Assembly: GCA_964030475.1 (NCBI GenBank)
Contig: CAXIPT010000003.1
Coordinates: forward strand, 378,797-442,796
Direction of reading: 5' to 3'
Source: Tethya wilhelma
Taxonomy: Eukaryota; Porifera; Demospongiae; Tethyida; Tethyidae
Length of the DNA stretch: 64,000 nucleotides
Shown here in pieces: positions 20,271-32,050 of this stretch (position 1 is the first letter of the stretch; the number at the start of each line of letters is the position of its first letter). A program made the position numbers and the translations under genes. A model generated the notes under the pieces. It was not told the origin of the DNA and did not search any database. It saw only the letters and a list, made by a program, of their open reading frames with translations.

Positions 20271-22435
20271 ATAGGGGTCATATTCCATGTCAAATCAACT
20301 GGAATTCTAAATGACCCTCATGCACGGATTTGGCAGAAACTTGGTATGTAATTTAAGATCATTAAGATTGAAAGGCATAAAAATCCTGGGGTTTTGAAAT
20401 TATATAGCTTCTGCTTAATATCCACCTAAAATATAGCCATTTTTGCTTGATTAATTAAACCAACTTTTGGCTACCAGTACGTTCGGATGCATAAATTGAG
20501 TTAGAAATGAGTGTATAGAAGGGACTTGCACCAAATTGTTAGTCATGAAATTTTCTTTTGTATGGTATGCTAAACCTAACATAATCAGCATTGGTCACGA
20601 TCGTAGTTAAACGACAATATTGACAAAGTTTAAATTCGTAGAGTGAAAAAACGTTTTAAACTCCCTTTTTTCATAACTAACAATTTGGTGCAAATCCCAT
20701 AGCTTCGTTCCCAGGCTCCCCCCTCTTAGTACGGAAGGGAAAGGGGGAGCCTGGTCGCCAATCTCGCGTGACATACGTCATAATTTGGTAAATACAACGT
20801 ATGGTAGAGAGCGCACTCTTTGCCAGGTTTTTACCAACAGCTTTCAAAGAATTTTACAGTCTGTGAGATCGAGACAGGAGGGTCAGGCAAGTGAAAAAAG
20901 AAAGTAGTTAACTAGGAGGCCTGTATATATTTAGCAGTAATTCAATGTTGTAGGTTAATAAGATGCGCTTGGGCTGTCACGATGGCTACTAGCCTCGAGG
21001 CCATATGCCTAGGCTTTTGAGTTACTTTTTTATCCATATAGACTACGAACTCAGCTAATGCATAGATTATATAGACTACGTACACGGGATTGGAAACGGA
21101 GGTCACATGACAGTATAGTCCTATAGTTAACTCGCGAAGCCTTCCGCATTGTTAATTTTTTGTCGAGTAAAATTGATTGTACAAGGAAGGCTGCTTTTCT
21201 TTCAAAAAACTCACTCCTCGTACAAGCCAAGAGAAAAAGTAAGTTGTAGAAGTAAAGTCAGTTATTTGAACTAGCGTTTTCATAAATAAATGCTGCTTTA
21301 CTGGTTTTATTAGCTAATTTCTAGGCGCTCAAAATTGGACCACTTACACTACTTTTTTTTCTCCCTCTCCTGTTGGCTGTGCGCTTTATCAATGTGAGCT
21401 AGCTGTCTCCATGTCTTGAGAAGGTCTTAGTATATGCCCTTAGCCATACTAGATATTCTCTTGGTCTGTTGTTCGTCAGCTAAGACTGGACAAAGCCATA
21501 TTTTGACCAATTTTGCTATCAAAACTTATCATCCCTCTCCCAGCTGTCTCAACGCAGTAGAGCCAATTTATGCCCTATCAACTCAAGCACTAATGCAAAC
21601 TATATGCCCTTCTGGGCAGTTTGAACGAATATACCTATCAGAGAAAGAACTGTGGGTCGAAAATGAGCAGCATGTCATGTACTGTTTTGATACAGCTCTA
21701 CACACACAGAACTAAAAACTTCTCAAGCGCATGCAATACGCGATCACAAACATTTTAGTGGCTATTTATGACTTATTCTTATCTTTTGGGGTTGTCTTGT
21801 AGCTGCTGTTTGTTGGTTTTTGACTTCTCTAGAAAAAACTAAGCTGCAAAATTGACAATGCCGAGTGCTTCACAAAAATGTGTCATGTGACCTCCGTTTC
21901 CAATCCCGTGTACGTAGTCTATATAATCTATGGCTAATGCAAGTAATTTTAGAGAATATACCTGGTTTTTGTTCTGCTGGCTGTATTTTCTGCTGCAAAA
22001 TCTTGAGCAAAAGTCATACCAAGCTCTTACACGTGAGCGCTAGCAATGTCACCATGCATTTTGCGTAGGCGAAATTTTTACCTGTCTACCACTTGTCTAC
22101 CTCACATGAGATTGGCAACCAGGCCCTCTGCCGTGCTTTTTTGCAAAAAAAAGCTAAGGGAGGGGCCTGGGATCGAGGCTACAAATCCCATTCCATAACT
22201 CATTCCTAACCCCAGTTATGCATCAGAACGTAGCCGGCCAAAAGTGAATTTAATCAAGCAAAAATGGCTATATTTTAGTTGGGTATTAAGCAGAAGCCAT
22301 ATAATTTTAGAAGCCCAGGATTTAATTTTTTGCCATTCAGTCTAGATGATCTTAAAGCACATACCATTGCAAGTTTAGGCCAAATCTGTGAGGGTCATTT
22401 AGAATTCTGGTTGATTTGACATGGAATGACCCATA
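20271..22435. mobile_element. 2.2-kb nested foldback element
   Basis: The outer arms are about 20271-20530 and 22186-22435. They are diverged reverse complements, for example ATTCCATGTCAAATCAAC against GTTGATTTGACATGGAAT. Inside come a second inverted pair (about 20702-20770 and 22105-22180, AGGCTCCC/GGGCCTGG type) and a third (21057-21112 and 21881-21936). The left arm also contains its own 170-bp hairpin (about 20528-20700, CACCAAATTGTTAG against CTAACAATTTGGTG). No transposase-like frame is recognised. Confidence 0.75.
21057..21936. mobile_element. Inner 880-bp element with 56-bp inverted termini
   Basis: The termini contain TAGACTACGTACACGGGATT and its reverse complement, a near-perfect match over about 50 bp. 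This is much better preserved than the surrounding outer arms, so it inserted later. A 93-codon frame at 21434-21715 has no family signature and is probably chance. Confidence 0.7.
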
Positions 22436-22442
22436 GTTATTA

Positions 22443-23760
22443 AAGTAGTAAAAATTTTATAAAAATGAGAAGTGTAGGAATGGGCAGTGCAGTAAAAAGC
22501 AGTGAAACAAGGCAAGTCTCTGAATTTCGGCACATGACTACTTCATTTTCAGGAGTGAATTGCAAATTTGAATTTCATCATTATAAATGTCGGTCATTTG
22601 GTTCATGAGTCCGCAAAGACTCAATCCAAGCAATCACTTGACTAATTTGGATGAAGTAAGAAGCATTAATAGAATGTAGATGCACAAAGAGTATAGGGCG
22701 CAAGAATTATGAAGTAGTCTATAGTCATGTGCCAAAATTCAGAGACTTGCCTTGTTTCATTGCTTTTTAACGCACTGCCCATTCCTACACTTCTCATTTT
22801 TATAAAATTTTTACTACTTGTTCATTAACTTTTTTAAACACCAAGGTACTCAATTGCATGAAGACAATCACACAGCACTGAGAGACTACTCAGTCTCTAC
22901 AAAAAGCAGAAGTGTAGATTTGATGCGCATGTGCATTATATGCATCCAAACCACATGGTCTATTGACGACCTTTACCTACATCAAAATGGCTAAATTAAA
23001 AGTACAGTATTTTTCCCCTCCCCTTTTCTTTAAACTGTTTCTATATGCATGAGCATACAGGTGTGACATGAATAGCACATGCAGGGAGCTAATAATGGGC
23101 AGTCACCCTAACCTATGTGAATAAATAAAGTAAAATAACTAATTAAAAGCTGACATTAATTAATAATAAAAAACAGCTGGTAGATATCTAGAGGATTAAA
23201 GAAAAGCTTGTTGGAGTTGGTGAATCCGGCTCTTAGGGGATGTGGCTGATATTGTATGTTCAGGGAAGGAGTTCCATAAAGGGACATGCAACGTTGATAA
23301 AAAAAGACAATCTGTGAGCCACAGTGTTAGTAAAAGGCTTAAAAAGTGGTTTAGAGTTTGGGAGGCAAGGGTGAGGGTGAAGGGTGAAGAGGTTGGATGG
23401 AAAGGGAGTCAAGAGTGCCTAGATTTTGTTTGCTGCCTTTTCGCCAGCAAACGAGTTGAAAAGAACGTACTGTGCATGAAATGTATAGTCAAGGTTAGTT
23501 CAATGTCTTTTGTTTGTCTGGAAATTGCGTTCATGCAAGTAAGTCAGTAACAGTTAGGAAGGAAGGAGAACAAAATGCACTCTTGTCACTCAGTTCTCGC
23601 CAGCACTCTCTCCAGAGTGCTCTACTAGACTTTCTATCGTTATTACAGTAAGAAAACTGAATGGGGGAAGCTATAAAATGCATTTGAAGGTTTATATCTT
23701 CCTTTTCTTGAAAGTCATCAACATTTTGTATTGTGTCAATGGGACAGTCAGCCCATATAT
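22443..23760. mobile_element. Composite M1+M2 MITE
   Basis: 22443-22820 is an M1 element with both inverted ends. It continues into a second conserved segment, M2, recognised by AGTCTCTAC, GATGCGCATGTGCATTA, ATCAAAATGGCTAAATTAAA and a terminal TTGTGTCAATGGGACAGTC. The same M1-M2 order occurs at 40815-41732 and 60975-61866, and reversed near 28617-29240. This copy is longer than its relatives, with extra sequence around 23000-23420. Confidence 0.65.
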
Positions 23761-24036
23761 GTACTACTGTACGTATATGATTTGTCTACTGGGTAAAGTC
23801 TTAAACCTTACCACAAATCTAGAAAATCAGATTGCTGTTGTTTATGTTTTGCAGTATGAATTACTAATAGGTACGTATAACCTCAAAAAATGAAAATGTG
23901 AAAATAAACCAAACAATGTTACAATAATGCATGCCAGCCAACTCCTTTGCTATTAAACTTTCAAGCCTTGCAGTATATGCCTTCCCATAGTTATTGTAAT
24001 TATGTAACTTTATGCAGCCTCGGACATTCCACTCAC

Positions 24037-24412
24037 CTCCTAGAGCCTCTGTTGGTAGACTGTGAGTAGGACTTTTCACTGAGACCTTTGGCAATTGCTT
24101 GGCATGTTCATACTCAGCTATCAATTTTTGAGCCAATTCCTTCATTATTGGTATGCTCTTTAGTATGGTCACAAATCTATCAAAGCAGGTGGGATTTTCT
24201 TGAATCCTGGCTAAAATGTTCACCAATAACTTTGTAGCCCTGTATGGCTCATCATGGTTTTGATTGGTAGCATTGCTCAAGTTGTCAGATGAGATCAGAT
24301 TCTTTGTAAAAGTCTTTCTAGCTACACTTTCTACATCGTGTGCTACTCCAGTCACTAGTCTATCAAAGCAACTTTGAAAGGCACGATACTCAGCAGTGTC
24401 ACTGTTATCCAT
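24037..24412 (-). pseudogene. CARD-like exon remnant (gene D)
   Basis: Start MDNSDTAEYR at the conserved ATG, then an intact CARD-like module and linker ending in EALGG. The phase-1 donor (GGAG|GTGAGT) is equivalent to that of gene C. The matching tail exon is not found downstream: the composite MITE at 22443-23760 and the nested foldback lie there instead. It may be a 5' remnant of a gene-C-type locus that lost its 3' end, or it may splice to a distant exon that I do not recognise. Confidence 0.65.
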
Positions 24413-25306
24413 AAAATTGACTGTAGCTTTCACGGAAACCGTCTTTCTTCAGAAACAAACTGCTGTGTGTGTGTATATGACAGAATTTATCAGTGAATAC
24501 AATAGATCTCCTGATTTTCAGACCATTGCAATATTTGGTGCAAGAGAGTCACATGCCCTATCTCAGCAGTGGGTTGTATATAGCTAGTATGGTAAGTTTA
24601 TTGTTCATTACTAGCAAATATGGTCCATATATCTACCAGTGCCATCTGAAGGGACAAACAACTTCCAACACATGACACTGAACTCCCTCTAGTAACTAAA
24701 GATGAATACCATCATCTCACAATGGAGTGGTCTGATAGATATGGCTATCTTAAAACAACAGACAAACAATAGCAATTGACCTTCCTCTCACACACTTACA
24801 CTCACTCTCTATATCTCCTTGATCATGGCCCTACAAGAAGATCAATATACCAAGGGATCACTGACTACAGCAACCAATTCGGACTGTGTGCACGTTTATC
24901 ATTAGAGACAGTAAAACTAACCATGCAGACAACATGTCACTGCTTTTCCAGCTTAGGTAGGTAGGTAGGTAAATAAAAATTTTATTTTGCATCAGGAATG
25001 TTGTACATCCAACATTCCTGATACAAACCATGCACTGCACATACAGGTGCTGGTTTGAACATAAACTAAAATAGCATAACTTACCAAAGGACATGCTGGG
25101 ATATATATTTTCTTTAATACACATTCACGTTATTTTCTAAATTCTTACAAAAGCAAAGATCCTAAGAGCTTCATCTGAGCTTCTTTCTGCTGATTCAGCA
25201 ACACGTGGGTCCATGATTTTCAATATTACTTAGTTCGAATAATTGGAATCGGTTCTCCTTTCTATTTATTCGAACCAATAAAAAAGTAATATTGAAATCA
25301 GACAGC
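24413..25306. other. Third recognisable copy of the intergenic unit
   Basis: Fragments of the 5924-7414 unit are recognisable, including CTACCAGTGCCATCTGAAGG and the Arg-rich exon leader. It lacks the long CA tract and has a local ATCAGGAATGTTG hairpin near 24994-25025. The pre-exon hairpin at 25217-25299 is the longest version of that structure. No gene is seen. Confidence 0.6.
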
Positions 25307-25857
25307 ATGCAAACATTGAAGCCCCTGCTCTATGCAGTGAGACTAGCTACTAGAAGATGGTCCAAGGTGTCTCCTTTGGGAGTCTACCACAGTAGAGACA
25401 GACGGAGTGCTACGAGGAGGCATGTCCACCATCTCCCTCTTAGAAACCAACTCCCACTGGGTCAGAGACAACCACTGACAGTAAGTCAGTATTGGAGTAC
25501 ACTGCCAATTAATTCATGCATGATTCATGTGTCATTGAGAAACAGTCAGTTATAAAACACTTCAATACATGCAACAAAACAACCAAGTCTCTAGACTTAG
25601 TCTACAGCTGTTGTCGTATTTGACCATCGATATTTCCCTCTCCCCTCCAGTCCCTGCCATCACCATGGCAACCAGGCCCCACCCCCTGTGTCCACCTCCT
25701 CTCCTCCAGCAGTGAGAGAGAAGAGGGGGAGATAAGACAATTGGACCACCTCTCCTATCACAGGCTAGCTGATGAGACTCTGGATGAACTGGCAGCCTTC
25801 TTTGAGGACCTTGGAGACAGTGGGCTCTGTAGCAAGGACTATGATGCTTCTTTAGCT
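25307..25857 (+). pseudogene. Frataxin 5'-half copy 4 (start codon shifted)
   Basis: The usual ATG is changed to TTG (25316-25318) by a one-base insertion, but an in-frame ATG three codons upstream (25307) could replace it and would add MQT. The exon 1 copy runs to 25480 and the exon 2 copy is 25651-25857; both are open with normal donors. No exon 3 follows. Copy 5 starts only 500 bp downstream with no CARD gene between them. Confidence 0.8.
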
Positions 25858-26362
25858 GTGAGTTTACACTCTCTATCTGCTCCGTTCAGTTCTAGTAAGA
25901 GGAACAATCATGCCGTGAGCCATCCCAAGAAAGATCACTGAAAACACTGACTACATCCACTAATATGACTGTTGTGTGTGTGCATCAATAGAGAGAGGGA
26001 GACAGTAACTAACAAGACAAAAATACATTACTTAGGTAAGTAGGTAAAAGTTTATGATCTTCATGACTGATCTTGTCACAGTTCTCAGTCTGGAAAGCTC
26101 CACTGACTGCACCTGACTAGTGCAGCCTGCAGGTTACCATACAGGGACTGGTTTAAACATGAACTATAATATCCATGCAAAAACCAAACAGCAAAACATA
26201 TAAAGAAGTAAATAGCTAAGTTATCTCTCTTACAAGAGCAAGCTTCATCCAAGCTTCTTTTTGCTGATTCAGCAACACGTGGGTCCACGAATTTCAATAT
26301 TACTTATTTTGTATTCTATTTATTCGAACCAATAAAGTAATATTGAAATCAAGCAAGCAAAC
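25858..26362. other. Shortened intergenic unit between frataxin copies 4 and 5
   Basis: The exon 2 donor of copy 4 is joined within about 10 bp to sequence equivalent to 6921-7414. The CARD-gene half of the unit is therefore deleted here. The pre-exon hairpin is present at 26290-26350. Confidence 0.7.
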
Positions 26363-27878
26363 ATGAAGCCGCTACTCTGTGCAGTGAGACTAGCCACTAG
26401 AAGATGGTCCAAGGTGTCTCCTTTGGGAGTCTACCACAGTAGAGACAGACGGAGTGCTACGAGGAGACATGTCCGCCATCTCCCTCTTAGAAACCAACTC
26501 CCACTGGGTCAAAGACAACCACTGACAGTAAGTCAGTATTAGAATACACTGCCAGTTAACTCACGCATGATTCATGTGTCATTGAGAAACAGTCAGTTAT
26601 AAAACACTTCATTACATGCAACAAAACCAACCAAGTCTCTAGACTTGGTCTACAGCTATTGTCGTATTTGACCATCGATATTTCCCTCTCCCCTCCAGTC
26701 CCTGCCATCACCATGGCAACCAGGCCCCACCCCCTGTGTCCACCTCCTCTCCTCCAGCAGTGAGAGAGAAGAGGGGGAGATAAGACAATTGGACCACCTC
26801 TCCTATCACAGGCTAGCTGATGAGACTCTGGATGAACTGGCAGCCTTCTTTGAGGACCTTGGAGACAGTGGGCTCTGTAGCAAGGACTATGATGCTTCTT
26901 TAGCTGTAAGTCTGTAGCTATGTGGTCAGAAAAAGTATTTTTTTATCTCTCTGTTCCTCTTCAGGGTGGTGTCCTTAATGTAAATTTTGGAGGTAAGTAT
27001 TTACAATTAGTGTGTAGAAGCAGAAGCTTATGAGCGCTGCCAACACATCATAAGCTCCTGGTAGAAGGTAGTACCGTTTTGCACAAAATATAGCGGCAAT
27101 AAATTTGGCGGATTGTCAAAAATTTCATGATTGACGGGTTTTATTTTGGCAGTAGTACATGCAGCAATATTTATATTCCATAGTGTGCTGTGCAAAATGA
27201 CTGTTTGGCACATTTAATATTAGCAATCCTTACCAAAATCGCCAATATTAAAATCTGCCAAATTTTTGTATCACTTCCCAATGTAAAGTTAATGTGTATG
27301 TGTAATTGTCCCCCCCCCCTACAGATGAGGTTGGAACATATGTGATCAACAAGCAGTCACCTAACAAACAGATCTGGCTCTCCTCACCCAAAAGGTGAAA
27401 GTTCAAACATAGACTGCACTCATACGTTCAGCTTTATCCGAGCTCAAGAATATTTATTTAAATAGCTCTTAGATAATGACCCCCCCCCAAAAAAAAGTTT
27501 AGTGACTTGCCTGTGTATGTCTTTACAAATTAAAACTACAATGTTGATTGCTAAATTCTTTTCAATTCTCTTTTTGCCATTCATACCCTCATACATCCAT
27601 CCTCACACCCTCACACCCTCACATCCTCATATCCTCACATCCTCATACCCTCACACCCTCACACCCTCACATCCTCACACCCTCACACACACACACACAC
27701 ACCTAGCAGTGGTCCTAAACGCTATGACATCATCGACGGCCAGTGGCGGTACTCTCACGACGGGGTGCCCCTACATGACCTACTGACCAACGAGATCAGT
27801 GAGATACTAGGAACCACGGTTGACTTTAATGAATTACATCATGCACGTATATCAACTGATGATAGCAACTGGGCTTAG
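26363..27878 (+). CDS. FXN: Frataxin, mitochondrial (complete copy)
   Basis: Five exons: 26363-26527, 26699-26905, 26965-26992, 27325-27394 and 27707-27878, all GT-AG, giving 213 aa (human frataxin is 210). Residues 1-55 are Arg-rich with few acids, as in a mitochondrial presequence. The frataxin core runs from about 86 to 205, with the acidic first helix ([14 protein letters not shown]), the [19 protein letters not shown] sheet signature (137-155, Trp151) and SGPKRYD. Frataxin assists iron-sulfur cluster assembly on the NFS1-ISCU complex in the matrix. Exons 1 and 2 are both phase 0 at both ends. The exon 5 acceptor lies beside a CA-rich minisatellite. It is the only one of five 5' copies with exons 3-5. 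Confidence 0.93.
27590..27702. repeat. CCTCACA/CATCCT minisatellite in frataxin intron 4
   Basis: Irregular tandem repeats of short words such as CACCCTCA and CATCCTCA run into a CA tract that ends six bases before the exon 5 acceptor. It forms the acceptor's pyrimidine-containing context and is a likely length-variable site. Confidence 0.85.
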
Positions 27879-28950
27879 CACATCACATGAATCTTTGTTA
27901 ACAGAATATTGTATACGTATGGTTTGTACAAATTCCGATACTCAATGGTCACTATTCAGTCTTACAAATTTGGCAAGCATATACGTGCTTGCACGAGCAT
28001 GTTTTCTATTTAGTTCTGTCAGTTTAAAGCTTCAAAAAAGCCCCTCTTTGCAGTAACCTTGCTGTAACTATGGAAACCTGGCTACTGTACATGTAAAGAG
28101 ATGCCATTTTCAACACCTATTTCAGTCAGAGTCTTAAAGTAGCGTTTCTTTTTGGTTGGTTTTTTGTTGCTTCCTGGTTACCTGTTTGTAAACATTTCAT
28201 ATTTTGACAAAATCTCCCTAAATTTTAATTGATTATTGTGGTTTAAAAAGGTCTTCGTTTACCAAAATTGTCTGATAGGGTCATTCTTAAGCGATTGCTT
28301 CACTCCTTAGTTAATTTGTGGTTTTATCTTGAAGGGTTTAGCGATGGCATTGTTCCTGTTAGCCATGGTGAGGAATTTAAAAAAAAACCACCTGCACTTA
28401 TCTGTTAGTGACGAAATTATCCCATGTTTGATCAATATTTAGTAACCACAAACACGCATACACCAATATTGCATATTTTAAATTACATAATGACGTTCCT
28501 TCTTGATCTTTAGCTAGCCCTGAAGGATTTCTTTCCTTCGTGTCGGATATTTTTAATCCCTTATTTTGTGCCATCCGTCCTTAGCCAACAGATAACACAA
28601 TATCATACGTACGGTAGTACGTATAGTAGGAATGGGCCGAATGTCCCATAGGCACAATACAAAATGTTTATGATCATAAAAATTTAACCAAACAAAATTG
28701 AGTCTTCAAACTTGCTCAGAGGCTCTCACTGACAGATTATCAACTGCATGCAAGGCCTAAAACTCACAGAAACTTTTCTCTGCACTCGTAGAGAGAGCTG
28801 GTGGGAAGCCACAATAATGCCATTTTTGTTCTGCTAACTTACGTACGTACTTACTTCCTAACTGACTTACTTGAAAAGCATTTCCAGAGAACCAGAATGC
28901 GCTGAGCCAACTCTGACAGCACAAAGTAAGTTCTTTTCATAGGTACTACA

Positions 28951-29658
28951 TTCCTTGATACTCGTTTTAATCACAAATAAGCCTAAACAAAAACTAGAAA
29001 GCTTTGAAACTGAGAGTATAAATTCATGTACTTGAATGCAGCCATCTTCTTGTAGAGTTCGAAGGTCATTGATTATCCACGTGGCATTATTATGCGCATG
29101 CGCATTAGCTACCCTAGCAGCCAATGTATATAGCTTCTACTCAGATAACTTTTTGTAGGGACTAACCAGTCTCTGATAGTCTCCTTACTGTAGTGTTGAA
29201 AAAAGTGAATGAACAAGTAGTAAAAATTTCAAAAAATAAGCAGTGTAGGAATGGGCAGTGCGGTAAAAAGTATTGGAACAAGGATGGTCTCAATTTCGGC
29301 ACAATTCCTTGATACTCGTTTTAATCACAAATAAGCCTAAACAAAAACTAGAAAGCTTTGAAACTGAGAGTATAAATTCATGTACTTGAATGCAGCCATC
29401 TTCTTGTAGAGTTCGAAGGTCATTGATTATCCACGTGGCATTATTATGCGCATGCGCATTAGCTACCCTAGCAGCCAATGTATATAGCTTCTACTCAGAT
29501 AACTTTTTGTAGGGACTAACCAGTCTCTGATAGTCTCCTTACTGTAGTGTTGAAAAAAGTGAATGAACAAGTAGTAAAAATTTCAAAAAATAAGCAGTGT
29601 AGGAATGGGCAGTGCGGTAAAAAGTATTGGAACAAGGCATGGTCTCAATTTCGGCACA
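28951..29658. repeat. 354-bp tandem duplication
   Basis: Both copies start TTCCTTGATACTCGTTTTAA and match base for base apart from a two-base indel near the end (AAGGATGG against AAGGCATGG). Both copies contain the same minus-strand open frame, beginning MAARVANAHAHNN, which I regard as a by-product of the M2 element. Confidence 0.9.
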
Positions 29659-30023
29659 TGACTACTTCATTTTTATGTCCAATTCTTGGCCAGTAATTTA
29701 ATCCTGCCTGCCATAGTTTGTTCCACTTATTAGCTAAGTGATAAGATTGGTAGAAATTTGAACCATTAGTATGTGATGCATACTGATTAGCTATTCAAGT
29801 ATACAGATCATTCTGTGAACCATTTACGACAATTATCAATGAGGGATCAAAAATGAAAATGAAGTAGTCATGTGCCGAAATTGAGACCATCCTTGTTCCA
29901 ATACTTTTTACCGCACTGCCCATTCCTACACTGCTTATTTTTTGAAATTTTTACTACTTGTTATACAGTAGCTGTTGCCAAGATATATGGGGCATGTGAA
30001 GGTGCAGGATTTCAGCATTTGCC

Positions 30024-30030
30024 TATAAAT
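30024..30030 (+). promoter_or_regulatory. TATA box of secreted-family gene S1
   Basis: TATAAAT within TTTCAGCATTTGCCTATAAAT, 118 bp before the start codon. The same GCCTATAAATA-CTGC module precedes S2 (33143), S3 (36354), S4 (38424), S6 (46544) and S8 (50767). S7 has a weaker TATTAATA at 48414, and no clear equivalent is seen before S5. Confidence 0.7.
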
Positions 30031-30147
30031 ACATGCTGCACAATATCAAACATTTATTTAAGAGCTAGCTAGCTCAAAATTATTATCAGTTATTCATAAA
30101 AACCTTCAAGAGTTGGTGTTGAAGAAAAAAAAACGACTTCTGCAATA

Positions 30148-32050
30148 ATGTTTTCTGTGGTTTGGTTCGCTATCTTTGCAACTCTACTCTCTCTGGCTGT
30201 TTGTCAGAATGGCCGCATTCCCATTACTTCTCCTGGTCCAGATGATGAACAGTGTGTGCAACTAGCAGCAGCTCAAGACAGATTCTTGGAAGAGTGTCTT
30301 CAAATCTTCATGGAGAGAGAGAATGACCCTGTAATGATTGTGCATGATATTACATTGCATGCTAGTCTATCTGGAACTTTAGACACTTTATTCTACCAGG
30401 GGTAGAAAAAAGGGTCGGTATAACTTGATAGACAGCATGTATGGTTGTTGATATTGTGCATTTATCTTTCTTGTCTTTCAGACCACTCTAGCTGTTTACT
30501 GCAACTCTCAGTGTGTCTCTGATCTAGTGACTGCATACACCGATTGCAATGTCCAAGATACACGATTTGTGACACAGTGTAAGTTTACAACAAGTATACT
30601 TTCATTCATGCATGCATTTTTTTGTTCAAACCAAATAATTATGTAGTAAAATATATCTAACATACATTGAATTATACTGCATGGCATGGCATATTCTAAC
30701 TCCGGAGTCTGTCATGTTGTAGTATTGATTCATTCACTGTGTAGTTTGTGAAGATGGGTCATTCAGACAGGCAATACTCAACGCTGAGTTCTGTGTGAGC
30801 CAGGAAGTGGCAGATTCTCCTTTCCTTCAACTCTGTCAGCGCCAGTTGTTCACAGATTTCATCTACACAGAAGTTGACACTCCAGTGAGCTCATAACTGT
30901 TAATAAGCTGTACATTTGCATGCAGGACTATATTTTGATGATATTCATGAAATATTTTTCTGTTCGAACACTTCGGCAAACAGGATGTGCCTATTGAAAC
31001 CTTCTGCACCTCTGGTTGTGGTCAAGCTATTTCCACTCTCTATGGCAACTGTGGGCCAGCTGTTGATAGGAGCTCAGGATTGGTGTTTGGGCCAGCCCTT
31101 GGTGAAACATTTCAGGGAGGTTATAGTTAATACTTATTAGGTGATCCAATGGTGTGTCTAGCTATATCTCTGGACAATATAAATTCAGCTTGTTTATCCT
31201 TGTACAGAGGTTGTCCTCTTCTCGGAGGTTCTGTTTGCATTGCTACAATAGGGAATTGGAATATTTGGGAACCAAGAATTTGTCCTTTGTTGAGAGGTTT
31301 ATAATACAGTGTGCCTATCTCGGAGGGTCCACTATTGGAGGTTATACTGTAGCAATGATCTGTGTGATAGCTAATTGTGACATTGCACTATTTATTTTTT
31401 CTTCACGTATGTAGGCTGTGCTCAAGACAGCATGGGACGCTATTGTTCTGATGTTGTCCGTAGAGTGGGTGTGTCTGGCAGAGAGGATCTTGAGCAGGCT
31501 GCCATAGCGGCCTGTGAGAACATTGGTGATGAGTGCACTACTGCTTGTAGAGATGCCATCAATGAAGTAAGTTGCATGAGGATCTGAAGTCGCTAGCTTA
31601 ATTCTTTCACATAATTCACCTGACTCATTAATATACTGGTAGTATACCATTTAAATTTGACAGTGTGTGAAATTAATTTTATTAAGTTTAATACGGGGAA
31701 ATGTTATAAACTAACCTTTACATAGTAGTAATTTGTGCATTGTCTTGCAGCTTGGTTGCTGTGTTCACTATGAGCAGCTCATTCGTCAACGTTTTAGTAG
31801 CAACCCCATGTTGCCTCTGGAGCTGTGTGGTATCCCTGAATGTCCCATCCCATTCTCTATCGATCCCTCTGACCCTCCAAATGACAACAATGACAATGAC
31901 AACAATGATAGCAATGATGATAATGATGGCAATGATGATGATAATAATAACCCCATTGTTGTCCAGTGTAATGGAGGTGTTTCTCTCTCTGTCTCTCTCC
32001 TCTCTCTGGTGGTTGTGGCTCTGACTCTGGTGTGGAGTGCATCATTGTGA
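30148..32050 (+). CDS. Secreted Cys-rich, probably GPI-anchored protein S1
   Basis: Six exons: 30148-30330, 30482-30578, 30745-30884, 30984-31119, 31415-31566 and 31751-32050; 335 aa. Exon 1 encodes a signal peptide (MFSVVWFAIFATLLSLAVCQ) and the first two mature Cys. Exon 4 has NCGPAVDRSS, exon 5 GCAQDSMGRYCSDVV and NIGDEC, exon 6 LGCC and ELCGIPEC. The C-terminus is a small-residue CNGG site followed by a hydrophobic tail ending the protein, as in GPI signals. Before it lies a 30-residue Asp/Asn-only hinge encoded by a GAY/AAY repeat (about 31878-31955). Function unknown; I do not recognise the family. Exon phases are identical to its neighbours. Confidence 0.85.

Larger units (their letters stand above)
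27879..30147. other. Post-frataxin spacer: relic flank, MITEs, 354-bp tandem duplication
   Basis: About 28030-28260 matches the 3' flank of secreted-family genes (32640-32860, 46195-46380), with CTTCAAAA, CTGTAACTATGGAAACCTGG and TTGTTGCTTCCTGGTTACCT. An array member may once have stood here. A reversed M2 segment begins at 28617. A near-perfect 354-bp tandem duplication covers 28951-29304 and 29305-29658, carrying part of M2 and one M1 end. A full M1 element spans 29567-29965. No live gene is seen. Confidence 0.7.

Noticed and set aside
23242..23550. 102-codon plus-strand frame (MADIVCSGKEFHKG...) as a reverse-transcriptase remnant
   Set aside because: The resemblance is too short and lacks any catalytic motif; it lies within the composite MITE region.
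28867..29478. Duplicated frame beginning MAARVANAHAHNN
   Set aside because: It lies inside the reversed M2 element and the 354-bp tandem duplication; similar words occur in other M2 copies without an open frame.
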